Assembly (NCBI GenBank): GCA_004028495.1 | Contig: MTKS01000019.1 | Span: forward strand, 1-14,392 | DNA length: 14,392 nt | Direction of reading: 5' to 3' | Source: Candidatus Electrothrix marina | GTDB lineage: Bacteria; Desulfobacterota; Desulfobulbia; Desulfobulbales; Desulfobulbaceae | Shown: piece by piece, positions 7,600 through 13,801 of the stretch | How positions within the stretch are numbered: the first letter of the stretch is position 1 | How the letters are laid out: each line of letters opens with the position of its first letter | Program-made: the position numbers and the translations under genes | The notes under the pieces: generated by a model | The model's input: only the letters and a program-made list of their open reading frames with translations | The model's database searches: none | What the model was told of the DNA's origin: nothing

Positions 7600-7896
7600 A
7601 TGGAACTTGTTTTTGAATGGGATAAACGAAAAGCCCAAAGCAATCTGGCAAAACATTATGTCAGTTTTGAAGAGGCCAAGACCGTTTTTAATGATCCGTT
7701 GCTCCTGACATATCCTGATGAGTTGCATTCAGAGACCGAAGAACGATATATCAGTATAGGCTGTTCCGGTCAAAGCCGTACCTTGTTGGTTGTGCATACA
7801 GAACACGAGGCAAGAACAGAGGTTCTGATTCGGATTATAAGCAGCCGTAAAGCAACAAGCATGGAGCGAGAATTTTATGAAAACGCAGAAGGATAA
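7600..7896 (+). CDS. brnT: BrnT-family type II toxin
   Basis: BrnT toxins are small ribonucleases of the RelE-like fold that inhibit translation until bound by an antitoxin. This 98-residue protein matches the family from end to end: N-terminal FEWDKRKAQSNLAKH, SFEEAKTVFNDPL, then ETEERYISIGCS, LLVVHTE and the C-terminal RIISSRKATSMEREFYE, which includes the basic and His/Arg positions usually tied to activity. Length is normal. It appears intact. The next gene starts inside its last 20 nt, the usual tight coupling of a toxin-antitoxin pair, though that partner is not a standard BrnA. No good ribosome-binding site is seen before the ATG. It opens the accessory block between glutamate synthase genes. 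Confidence 0.9.
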   Translation: MELVFEWDKRKAQSNLAKHYVSFEEAKTVFNDPLLLTYPDELHSETEERYISIGCSGQSRTLLVVHTEHEARTEVLIRIISSRKATSMEREFYENAEG

Positions 7897-8152
7897 AAAA
7901 GAAGCTGATATGTTGCCGGAGTATAATTTTAGTGGCAAAAAAGGAGTACGTGGTAAGTATCATCATGCTTATCAACAAGGTCATACTGTCAGGGTACACC
8001 AGGAAGATGGCAGCGTTAACACAAAATATTTTACACTGGAAGATGGGGCTGTGTTGCTGACGCCGGACGTCCGAAAATATTTTCCTGACTCCAAAAGTGT
8101 CAATCAGGCCTTACGTGGATTAATCAGTTTGATTCCGAACAAGGCGGTTTGA
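7877..8152 (+). CDS. Putative antitoxin partner of BrnT (non-BrnA type)
   Basis: This is a 91-residue protein overlapping brnT by 20 nt, so it is almost certainly translated with it and is likely its antitoxin by position. It does not show a normal BrnA sequence. It starts PEYNFSGKKGVRGKYHHAY, has a central beta-like part (HTVRVHQEDGS, KYFTLEDGAVLL) and ends PDVRKYFPDSKSVNQALRGL, a helix-turn-helix-like pattern reminiscent of the ribbon-helix-helix tail of RHH antitoxins. Proteins with this EYDFS-GxRGKY plus FPDSxxVNxALRxLI pattern are, from memory, common beside small toxins in bacteria but poorly named. An alternative start at 7910 (MLPEYNF) would remove the overlap and match the conserved beginning better. 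The antitoxin role is inferred. Confidence 0.75.
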   Translation: MKTQKDKKEADMLPEYNFSGKKGVRGKYHHAYQQGHTVRVHQEDGSVNTKYFTLEDGAVLLTPDVRKYFPDSKSVNQALRGLISLIPNKAV

Positions 8153-8213
8153 AGTTTTTGACCTGCTCCCAACTTTTAACTTTTGAGAGGTAATTGCTTA
8201 ACGGGCAAAACAT

Positions 8214-8591
8214 ATGGAGGACAAAAGAAAATATCTTCCTGAAATAGTAAAAAATATCAGGCAGACCGATCCATATAAAATAATTTTGTTCGGCTCATAT
8301 GCTGGCGATTCCTTTACAGAGGAGAGCGACCTTGATTTACTCGTCGTGCTGGACTCCTTGGGCATAGCAAAAAATTATGACGAGAAAATGCGGAACAAGA
8401 TGTTGGTTCGCAGAAAAATTTACAATTTGAGCAAAAGAATACCTATTGATTTATTGGTCTACACAAGAGGCGAGTACGATATTGTCCTGAAGAGTGAAAA
8501 TTCTTTTTGTAATGAAATAAAGAAGACCGGAAAATTACTGTATGAAAAAACAGACCGTAACGAAAATATCAGGGGATATTTAGCCAATTAG
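8214..8591 (+). CDS. MNT-type nucleotidyltransferase (minimal nucleotidyltransferase domain)
   Basis: This is a 125-residue stand-alone nucleotidyltransferase of the polymerase-beta fold. The defining motif GSYAGDSFTEESDLDLLVV (GSx10-12DxD) holds two catalytic aspartates, and the third is in IDLLVY (PIDLLVYTRGEYD). In MNT-HEPN modules such an enzyme adds AMP groups to, and so inactivates, a HEPN ribonuclease encoded next door. Here no HEPN-like gene follows: the 57 nt to the next gene hold stops in this frame and nothing HEPN-like. The coding sequence is visibly A+T-richer than the glutamate synthase genes, pointing to a different origin. No strong ribosome-binding site is seen. It may act on another partner or be an orphan antitoxin. 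Family firm; role open. Confidence 0.85.
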   Translation: MEDKRKYLPEIVKNIRQTDPYKIILFGSYAGDSFTEESDLDLLVVLDSLGIAKNYDEKMRNKMLVRRKIYNLSKRIPIDLLVYTRGEYDIVLKSENSFCNEIKKTGKLLYEKTDRNENIRGYLAN

Positions 8592-8648
8592 AGGCGATCC
8601 TGTACATTCAGCCTTACTTGGCAGCCGGTATCGGCATGAGAATATGTT

Positions 8649-9302
8649 ATGAAATCCTTTTCCCAATGGACAAAACAGGATATTGAGGAAGAATTCGGAC
8701 TTTCATCAGTAAGGGATAGCCCGACGCTTCAGACATGGCTGACCGATATTCAGGCAGTATCTGATGACGAGGCTGCCCGGTTAGGGCGGCTGGCGGAGAA
8801 ACTACGCACCCATGCTCACGATTGGAATGAAGAAGAGTTAAAAATTTACTTCATAGCCTTTTTGCTCGATTTTATAGAGTTTTATCAGCCTTCTTACCGC
8901 CCTTTTCTGGAACGTGAATTGTCGGTCAACTATGCTGATGATAAAAGAATTTGGGGTATTGTTGATTTTCTGGTGGCATCAGGAACGCAGTTCCCCAAAG
9001 AACCGGTCTTTTTTCTCCACGAGTATAAGAAGCAACTGGATACATCAAATGATCCGCTTGGACAGCTGCTGGCGGAGATGGTCGCGGCGCAGGCATTGAA
9101 CAGCCGACCTCATCCGATTTACGGGGCCTATATCATCGGCAGACATTGGTATTTTGTTGTATTAGAAGGAAAGACATACGCGGAAAGTCTGGCCTATGAT
9201 GCGACAAAAGATGATATCATGCAGATTGTCGGCATCCTGCGGCATACACAGCTTTTGATTGATAAGATTATTCGTTCCGGTGGCCCAAACAGCGGAGTAT
9301 GA
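8649..9302 (+). CDS. PD-(D/E)XK-like nuclease-fold protein of unknown function
   Basis: This is a 217-residue protein, probably cytoplasmic, with no signal peptide or membrane segment. The central part resembles the PD-(D/E)XK fold: acidic helix WNEEELK (59-65), Asp106 in GIVDFLVASG, Glu125-x-Lys127 in FFLHEYKKQ and a following helix with Gln139 (DPLGQLLAEM). Then come core strands PIYGAYIIGRHWYFVVLEGK and SLAYDATKDDIMQIV. I recall this as a recurrent hypothetical family in Bacteroidetes, Cyanobacteria and related accessory regions, usually unannotated. The stop overlaps the next start as ATGA, so it is translationally coupled to the Fic gene downstream and probably works with it. Nuclease activity is inferred from residue spacing only. 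Confidence 0.7.
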   Translation: MKSFSQWTKQDIEEEFGLSSVRDSPTLQTWLTDIQAVSDDEAARLGRLAEKLRTHAHDWNEEELKIYFIAFLLDFIEFYQPSYRPFLERELSVNYADDKRIWGIVDFLVASGTQFPKEPVFFLHEYKKQLDTSNDPLGQLLAEMVAAQALNSRPHPIYGAYIIGRHWYFVVLEGKTYAESLAYDATKDDIMQIVGILRHTQLLIDKIIRSGGPNSGV

Positions 9303-10036
9303 GAGACTCCCACTGGAACATGCCGCCCAACAAGGCCAAGGCATTAATGCTGGCCAAGCGGCAATTGTCCGAATTGGTTTGCGATGCGATAAACCTTGAG
9401 GGAATCAACTATACCCTGCCGGAAGTTCAGACCCTGCTGGACGGCATAACCGTTGGTGGCCATAAGCTGAGTGAGCAGCAGATTGTTTTGAATCAGTCCA
9501 ATGCTTGGCAGGAAGTTTTTGCTTTGGTGAAAAACAACCAGTTTGCTGTTACTGTCGAGATTGCCTGTACACTACACGGGATCGCGGCCCAAGAAGATGC
9601 TTTAGAATGGGGCCAATTTCGTTCCAGTGGCGTCATGATAGCAGGAACAAAGTATATGCCGCCATCAGCAGGTGAGTTACCTGAGCTGTTTACCCGAATG
9701 ATTGAAGAGGCAGAGCAGGTTGCCGACGTGTATGATCGAGCCATATTTTATTTTCTGACGATGGCTCGTTGTCAGTTTTTTTATGACGCCAATAAACGTG
9801 TGGATTGCAAATGGATAAGCCGTTTTATGATGAACGGTTTTTTGCTGCACAACGGCTATCCGGCGATCAATCTTCCGGCAAAGCGACAATTAGAATTCAA
9901 CCGGCTGATGCTTGATTTCTACGCAACCGGGGATCAGGACGCGATGAACAATTTTCTTCGTTCCTGCTTGGATGAGAAAATTATCAATATAATGAAAGAA
10001 AACCAGATACAAGGGCAGGCTGCCCATAATCACTGA
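9299..10036 (+). CDS. Fic-family protein with degenerate active-site motif
   Basis: Fic proteins transfer AMP or other nucleotide parts to hydroxyl side chains of targets. This 245-residue protein has an N-terminal helical part with an LEGINYTLPEV segment like the inhibitory (S/T)xxxE(G/N) helix (Glu34, although the Ser/Thr position is Ala). After GQFRSSGVMIAGTKYMPP comes the Fic core. The canonical HxFx(D/E)GN(G/K)RxxR motif reads QFFYDANKRVDC (159-170): the catalytic His is Gln159 and the second Arg is Cys170, with Arg reappearing five residues later in RFMMNG, as if a short insertion broke the motif. It may be inactive as an AMPylase, or belong to a subfamily where Gln replaces His. Its ATG overlaps the PD-(D/E)XK-like gene by 4 nt. 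It ends 10 nt before the third glutamate synthase gene. Confidence 0.82.
   Translation: MRDSHWNMPPNKAKALMLAKRQLSELVCDAINLEGINYTLPEVQTLLDGITVGGHKLSEQQIVLNQSNAWQEVFALVKNNQFAVTVEIACTLHGIAAQEDALEWGQFRSSGVMIAGTKYMPPSAGELPELFTRMIEEAEQVADVYDRAIFYFLTMARCQFFYDANKRVDCKWISRFMMNGFLLHNGYPAINLPAKRQLEFNRLMLDFYATGDQDAMNNFLRSCLDEKIINIMKENQIQGQAAHNH
9965..9993 (+). promoter_or_regulatory. Possible promoter for the GXGXG/GltD gene inside the end of the Fic gene
   Basis: A perfect TATAAT (9988-9993) lies 17 nt after a poor -35 (TGCTTG, 9965-9970). The transcript would begin near 10000, about 47 nt before the ATG at 10047. It is offered because the upstream terminator would otherwise leave the third glutamate synthase subunit dependent on accessory-gene promoters. 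Confidence 0.25.
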
Positions 10037-10046
10037 TTTTATACCT

Positions 10047-12404
10047 ATGAGTGAGCAAAAAATAATAACAGTAAGCGGCAAAGATGCAAAGGGCCTGCGC
10101 CTGACGTCTAAAATCTTCGAGGAAGAGGTACGCGGCGCAGCCGCTGATGCCGACGAACTGATCCTGGAGTCTTTTGGTCAACATAATATCGGGCTGCGAC
10201 TGGGTAATGTAGAGCGTCCCTTAACCATCCGTATCACCGGACCGGCAGGGCAGCGCGTGGGCTGTATGAGCATGGCAGGTTCCACGATCATCTGCGAAGG
10301 CTCAGCCTCGGACGACGTGGGCTACCTCAACATCGGCGCGGACATCGTTGTCAAAGGCGATGCCACCAACGGCATTTGCAATGCTATGGCCGGTGGTCGA
10401 GTGATGATCGGCGGTTCCATCGGTGCTCGCGGCCTGACCATGACCAAGTGGAATCCGGAATATGAGAAGCCGGAGATGTGGGTGCTGGGTTCTGTGGGCG
10501 ATACCTTTGCCGAATTCAACTGCGGCGGCATCGCGGTTGTCTGCGGTCACGAGGCCAAGAACCCGGACAATGTGCTGGGCTATCGTCCCTGCGTAGGTAT
10601 GGTTGGAGGTCAGGTGTTTTTTCGCGGCAAAACCGATGACAGCTACTCCCGTAATAATGCAAAGTTGACCAAACCGACCGGCTCGGAATGGAGCTGGCTC
10701 ATGGAACGCCTGCCCGGCTATCTGGAGGCTATCGGTCGTCCGGAGCTGCTGGAAACCCTGAGCAATCGCGAAGAGTGGAATCTGCTCACAGCCGTGACTG
10801 CCCAGGAGCGGGCCCTGATGTTTTCCGGCCCTATGCCCATGTCTGAGTTTGCCGCCCGCGTCTGGAACAACGGTTTCGGCGGCGGTGATCCTCTGCGGGA
10901 CCTGGCTCCGGGATTGGACCGCTCGGTCATCGGAGTGGTGGAGTCCGGCGAGATGCGGCGGCGCAGACCTTGGTGGGTCAACCGTGATTCAGCGGCTCCC
11001 TGCACCTATTACTGCCCCATGCACATCCCGACCATCGATCGCCTGCGTCTGATCCGCGAGGGCAGGAATGATGAAGCCTACGAGATGCTGCTGCGCTACA
11101 CACCGCTTCCGGCCTCGGTCTGCGGTACGATCTGCCCTAATCTCTGCATTCAGAACTGTTCCCGGAAAAAGGTGGATCACTCCATTGATGTCGCCGTCCT
11201 CGGACAGGCGGTGCATAATGTTGATCCGCCCAAGTGCAAAGCGGCCACCGGGCAAAAGGTGGCGATCATCGGCGGTGGACCCGCAGGTATGGGTGCGGCC
11301 TGGCATCTGGCTTTGGCCGGAATCGAGGCCCATATTTTTGAACGAGGCCAGGAACTGGGCGGCAAGCTGGCCCAGACCATCCCCTGGGAACGCCTGTCCA
11401 AGGCGGTCTGGCAGATGGAGGTGGATCGCTTCCGCAGGAACGACCTGATCACGGTCAACCTGGGCGTCAACATGACCCGGGAAAAGATGGAGGAACTCAA
11501 GGCCGAGTACGATTATGTGATTGTTGCGGTCGGTACCCATGAGCCCAAGACCATCCCTTTTACCGGACACGAGCGGGTCATCCCGGCTCTGGATTACCTG
11601 AAGGCGGCCAAGAGCGATTCCCCCATGGAGACCGGCAAGCAGGTGGTGATTATCGGGGCCGGCAATGTGGGCTGCGATGTGGCGGCGGAATGCTATCGTC
11701 TCGGTGCTGAGGAAGTTACCTTGGTTGATATCCAGAAGCCGCTGGCTTTCGGCAAGGAGCGCGATGCGGCCGAGGCCTTGGGTGCCACCTTTAAATGGCC
11801 GGTCATGACGAAAGAAGTCACCGAAGAGGGACTGATCACGGATAAGGATGAGCTGCTTCCGGCGCAGACAGTGATTATCTCCATCGGTGATGTGCCCAGC
11901 CTGCCCTTTCTGCCGGAAAGTGTTGAGGTGCTTAATATTGCTGGCGGTTCCTGGATAAAAACCGATGACGCGGGTCGAACCAGTGACGACAAAATCCTGG
12001 CGGTGGGTGATGTGGAGCGGCCCGGTCTGGCAACCAATGCCTTGGGCGCGGCCAAGCGGACAGCGGAATATCTTGCCGCAGTCCTGGGTAAAAAAGAATG
12101 GAAACCCTTTGCCCAGAAGCTGATCCAGTACGAAGCCCTGACCATTGCCCATTACGATCCGGCGGAAGAGAAAGGCGATACGGAAAGCCAGCAGGCCGCC
12201 CGCTGCCTGAGCTGCGGCTCCTGCCGCGACTGCCATCTCTGCGAGACCATCTGCCCCACCCATGCCATCTCCCGGCAGGAGGTCGTGGCCGCCGAGCCGG
12301 ACGGGGTGAACTTCGAGTATGTGTCTGATAACAGCAAGTGCATCGCCTGCGGGTTCTGCGCCGACACCTGCCCCTGCGGTATCTGGACCATGCGACCGTA
12401 TTAA
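10047..12404 (+). CDS. Glutamate synthase GXGXG domain fused to GltD-like NAD(P)H:FAD oxidoreductase with C-terminal ferredoxin
   Basis: This 785-residue fusion completes the split glutamate synthase. Residues about 1-230 are the beta-helical GXGXG domain of GltB, with repeats such as GCMSMAGSTI and GYLNIGADIVVKG, which gates and scaffolds ammonia transfer. Residues about 300-690 resemble the small subunit GltD: an N-terminal Fe-S part (Cys319, 323, 359, 363, 367, 371; CGTICPNLC), the FAD site GGGPAGMGAA (409-418), the NAD(P)H site GAGNVGCDVA (537-546) and the second FAD contact ILAVGDVERPG. The C-terminus adds two [4Fe-4S] ferredoxin motifs: a Cys-rich one at 720-736 (six Cys) and CIACGFCADTCP at 765-776. 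Electrons would pass from NAD(P)H or ferredoxin to the FMN subunit. No Shine-Dalgarno is seen before the ATG. It is separated from its partner subunits by a 2.5-kb accessory block and ends at a strong terminator. Confidence 0.92.
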   Translation: MSEQKIITVSGKDAKGLRLTSKIFEEEVRGAAADADELILESFGQHNIGLRLGNVERPLTIRITGPAGQRVGCMSMAGSTIICEGSASDDVGYLNIGADIVVKGDATNGICNAMAGGRVMIGGSIGARGLTMTKWNPEYEKPEMWVLGSVGDTFAEFNCGGIAVVCGHEAKNPDNVLGYRPCVGMVGGQVFFRGKTDDSYSRNNAKLTKPTGSEWSWLMERLPGYLEAIGRPELLETLSNREEWNLLTAVTAQERALMFSGPMPMSEFAARVWNNGFGGGDPLRDLAPGLDRSVIGVVESGEMRRRRPWWVNRDSAAPCTYYCPMHIPTIDRLRLIREGRNDEAYEMLLRYTPLPASVCGTICPNLCIQNCSRKKVDHSIDVAVLGQAVHNVDPPKCKAATGQKVAIIGGGPAGMGAAWHLALAGIEAHIFERGQELGGKLAQTIPWERLSKAVWQMEVDRFRRNDLITVNLGVNMTREKMEELKAEYDYVIVAVGTHEPKTIPFTGHERVIPALDYLKAAKSDSPMETGKQVVIIGAGNVGCDVAAECYRLGAEEVTLVDIQKPLAFGKERDAAEALGATFKWPVMTKEVTEEGLITDKDELLPAQTVIISIGDVPSLPFLPESVEVLNIAGGSWIKTDDAGRTSDDKILAVGDVERPGLATNALGAAKRTAEYLAAVLGKKEWKPFAQKLIQYEALTIAHYDPAEEKGDTESQQAARCLSCGSCRDCHLCETICPTHAISRQEVVAAEPDGVNFEYVSDNSKCIACGFCADTCPCGIWTMRPY

Positions 12405-12439
12405 AGCTTAAAGCTGATACGTCCAAGTTCGGAAATGAC

Positions 12440-12486
12440 AAAGGGTTCGGATGTCTGCGCAAGCAGATGTTTGAGCCCTTTTTTTT
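12440..12486 (+). terminator. Strong rho-independent terminator after the GXGXG/GltD gene
   Basis: An 18-bp stem (12441-12458 with 12463-12480; five G-U wobbles, no mismatches) carries a GCAA tetraloop closed by C-G, a GNRA loop, and is followed by eight T. It starts 36 nt after the stop codon. The wobble pairs make it weak when read on the minus strand, so it is oriented for the plus strand. Confidence 0.85.
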
Positions 12487-12513
12487 GTCTTTGGTCAAAA
12501 ATGGGAGCTGCAA

Positions 12514-13071
12514 ATGGAGAAAACAAAAAAAAAGAAAGGATCAAAACCGGTTGAACTGATAAAGGCGTTTTTCGGAGCAGCCATGCTGTTCTGTATCCCC
12601 GGATTGATCATCACCTTTATTGCACCCTCATTCACCATCAGGCTGGATCGGGTCAGTCAGGAACGTGTCGATGCAACTGTGGTGAAAAATATTTTGTTTC
12701 TTGTTCCGATCTTCAAGGAAACTGCCATTGATCTGCAAAACCCGGAATCAAACGCTCGCAGCGGAGGTGTTATCCGAGAAGGGAACAGGTCTACCGGGAG
12801 AGTCGTCGGCCAAGCAGAGGACGAGGGGGTTCTTCTCCTCCACGGTCGAAGCGGCATACCGATCAAAGTGTCTGTCTCTCCGAGCAGCCTTGATAAAGTC
12901 GAGGAAGATATCCTCTCTTTTATCAGCGAGAGTAAGGAGCCGTCATTGCGGATGTGGACGGTGTCCAATTGGAAATCCGGGGCCTTCCTGCCCGGAGGAA
13001 TCCTGTTGTTTTCCCTGATTGTCTTTTGCATGGCAGCATGGTCCATCCTTACAGGAAAGCCTTTGGAGTGA
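12514..13071 (+). CDS. Unrecognised membrane protein with two transmembrane helices
   Basis: I do not recognise this 185-residue protein. A highly basic N-terminus (KTKKKKGSK) is followed by a hydrophobic helix at about 16-38 (AAMLFCIPGLIITFIAP). Next comes a polar domain of about 115 residues that should lie outside the cytoplasm by the positive-inside rule, and a second helix at about 157-178 (GGILLFSLIVFCMAAWSIL) ends the chain. The loop contains RLDRVSQERVDATVV and a conserved-looking GVLLLHGRSGIPIKVSVSPSSL, probably beta-rich. There is no Cys pair or obvious enzyme motif. GGGAG lies 6 nt before the ATG, a good ribosome-binding site. It follows a strong terminator, so it needs its own promoter, which I cannot place. 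It converges with ogt downstream. Confidence 0.7.
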   Translation: MEKTKKKKGSKPVELIKAFFGAAMLFCIPGLIITFIAPSFTIRLDRVSQERVDATVVKNILFLVPIFKETAIDLQNPESNARSGGVIREGNRSTGRVVGQAEDEGVLLLHGRSGIPIKVSVSPSSLDKVEEDILSFISESKEPSLRMWTVSNWKSGAFLPGGILLFSLIVFCMAAWSILTGKPLE

Positions 13072-13138
13072 GCAAAAAAACATTACTGAGGTTTGATCCT
13101 CTTAGCACAACTCTCCGGAAAGACACCTTCATCCTTTT

Positions 13139-13636
13139 TCATCGCGCCTTCTCTTCCAAGTCGAGCAGATATTTTTTTATCTCCAGCCCACCGGCAAAGC
13201 CGGTCAGTCTGCCGGAGCTTCCTATCACCCGATGGCAGGGAATAACGATGGGCAGGGGATTCTTATTGGCTGCTCCGCCGACAGCCCTGGCCTTGTTCAC
13301 GTTGCCGAGTGCGATTGCAATCTCGCCATAGGTTCTGGTTTCGCCATAGGGGATTTCCTGGATACAAGCCCAGACCTCCTCCTGAAAGGTGGTGCCCAGC
13401 GGACAGAGCGATAAGTCGAAGCATTGCCTGTTTCCTTGGAAATACTCGTTCAACTGCTTTTTTACCCGGCCCAAGAAGAGATGATCATCCGCTGTCAGGC
13501 GCGCAGAGAAATCATGATCATTCCTCCTTTCTGGAAAATTGATTTTGAGCAGGGCATGGTCATCAGCAATGAGCCGGAGCGCACCGATTGGGGTAGAGAG
13601 TGTACTTCTATATATGATGCTGGATTTTTTCGCCAT
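13139..13636 (-). CDS. ogt: Methylated-DNA--protein-cysteine S-methyltransferase
   Basis: This suicide DNA-repair protein removes alkyl groups from O6 of guanine (and O4 of thymine) onto its own cysteine. The acceptor is in IPCHRVIG (Cys134 counted from the start chosen here), with the C-terminal partner GRLTGFAGGLEIKKYLL. The winged-helix DNA-binding part is visible as FQEEVWACIQEIPYGETRTYGEIA, with KARAVGGAANKNP before the active site. The start at 13636 (MAKKSS) gives 165 residues, normal for Ogt, and places the TPIGALRLIAD strand where expected; an in-frame ATG at 13702 would add a 22-residue serine/phenylalanine-rich tail that the family lacks. Neither has a clear ribosome-binding site. 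It converges with the membrane-protein gene and diverges from prfC. There is no Ada AdaA-type domain, so it is not inducible through itself. Confidence 0.92.
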   Translation of the reverse strand: MAKKSSIIYRSTLSTPIGALRLIADDHALLKINFPERRNDHDFSARLTADDHLFLGRVKKQLNEYFQGNRQCFDLSLCPLGTTFQEEVWACIQEIPYGETRTYGEIAIALGNVNKARAVGGAANKNPLPIVIPCHRVIGSSGRLTGFAGGLEIKKYLLDLEEKAR

Positions 13637-13697
13637 TGCAATTGGATAATGCTGAGAAAAAGAAAAAAATGAACTTCTTCCTGCTGTTGACGCTTCT

Positions 13698-13725
13698 TGC
13701 ATAAAAGAGCAAAAGACGGTATTTT
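13698..13725 (+). promoter_or_regulatory. Possible prfC promoter in the ogt-prfC divergent region
   Basis: TTGCAT (13698-13703), a 16-nt spacer and TATTTT (13720-13725) would give a leader of about 70 nt before the GTG start. The match is moderate. Confidence 0.3.
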
Positions 13726-13801
13726 GCCTGCCAAAGAAAGCGATATTGAAAAATATGTACCCATAATCCTAACCATCGGTCAAGCCGATAAAGGTACCCC
13801 T

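Noticed and set aside
10989..12263. Long minus-strand open frame (424 codons)
   Set aside because: It lies wholly inside the GXGXG/GltD gene on the opposite strand, shows no domain, and is explained by the codon bias of that gene.
13636..13702. ogt start at 13702 giving 187 residues
   Set aside because: The extra 22 residues are low-complexity and absent from the family; no ribosome-binding site supports it. It remains possible but less likely.
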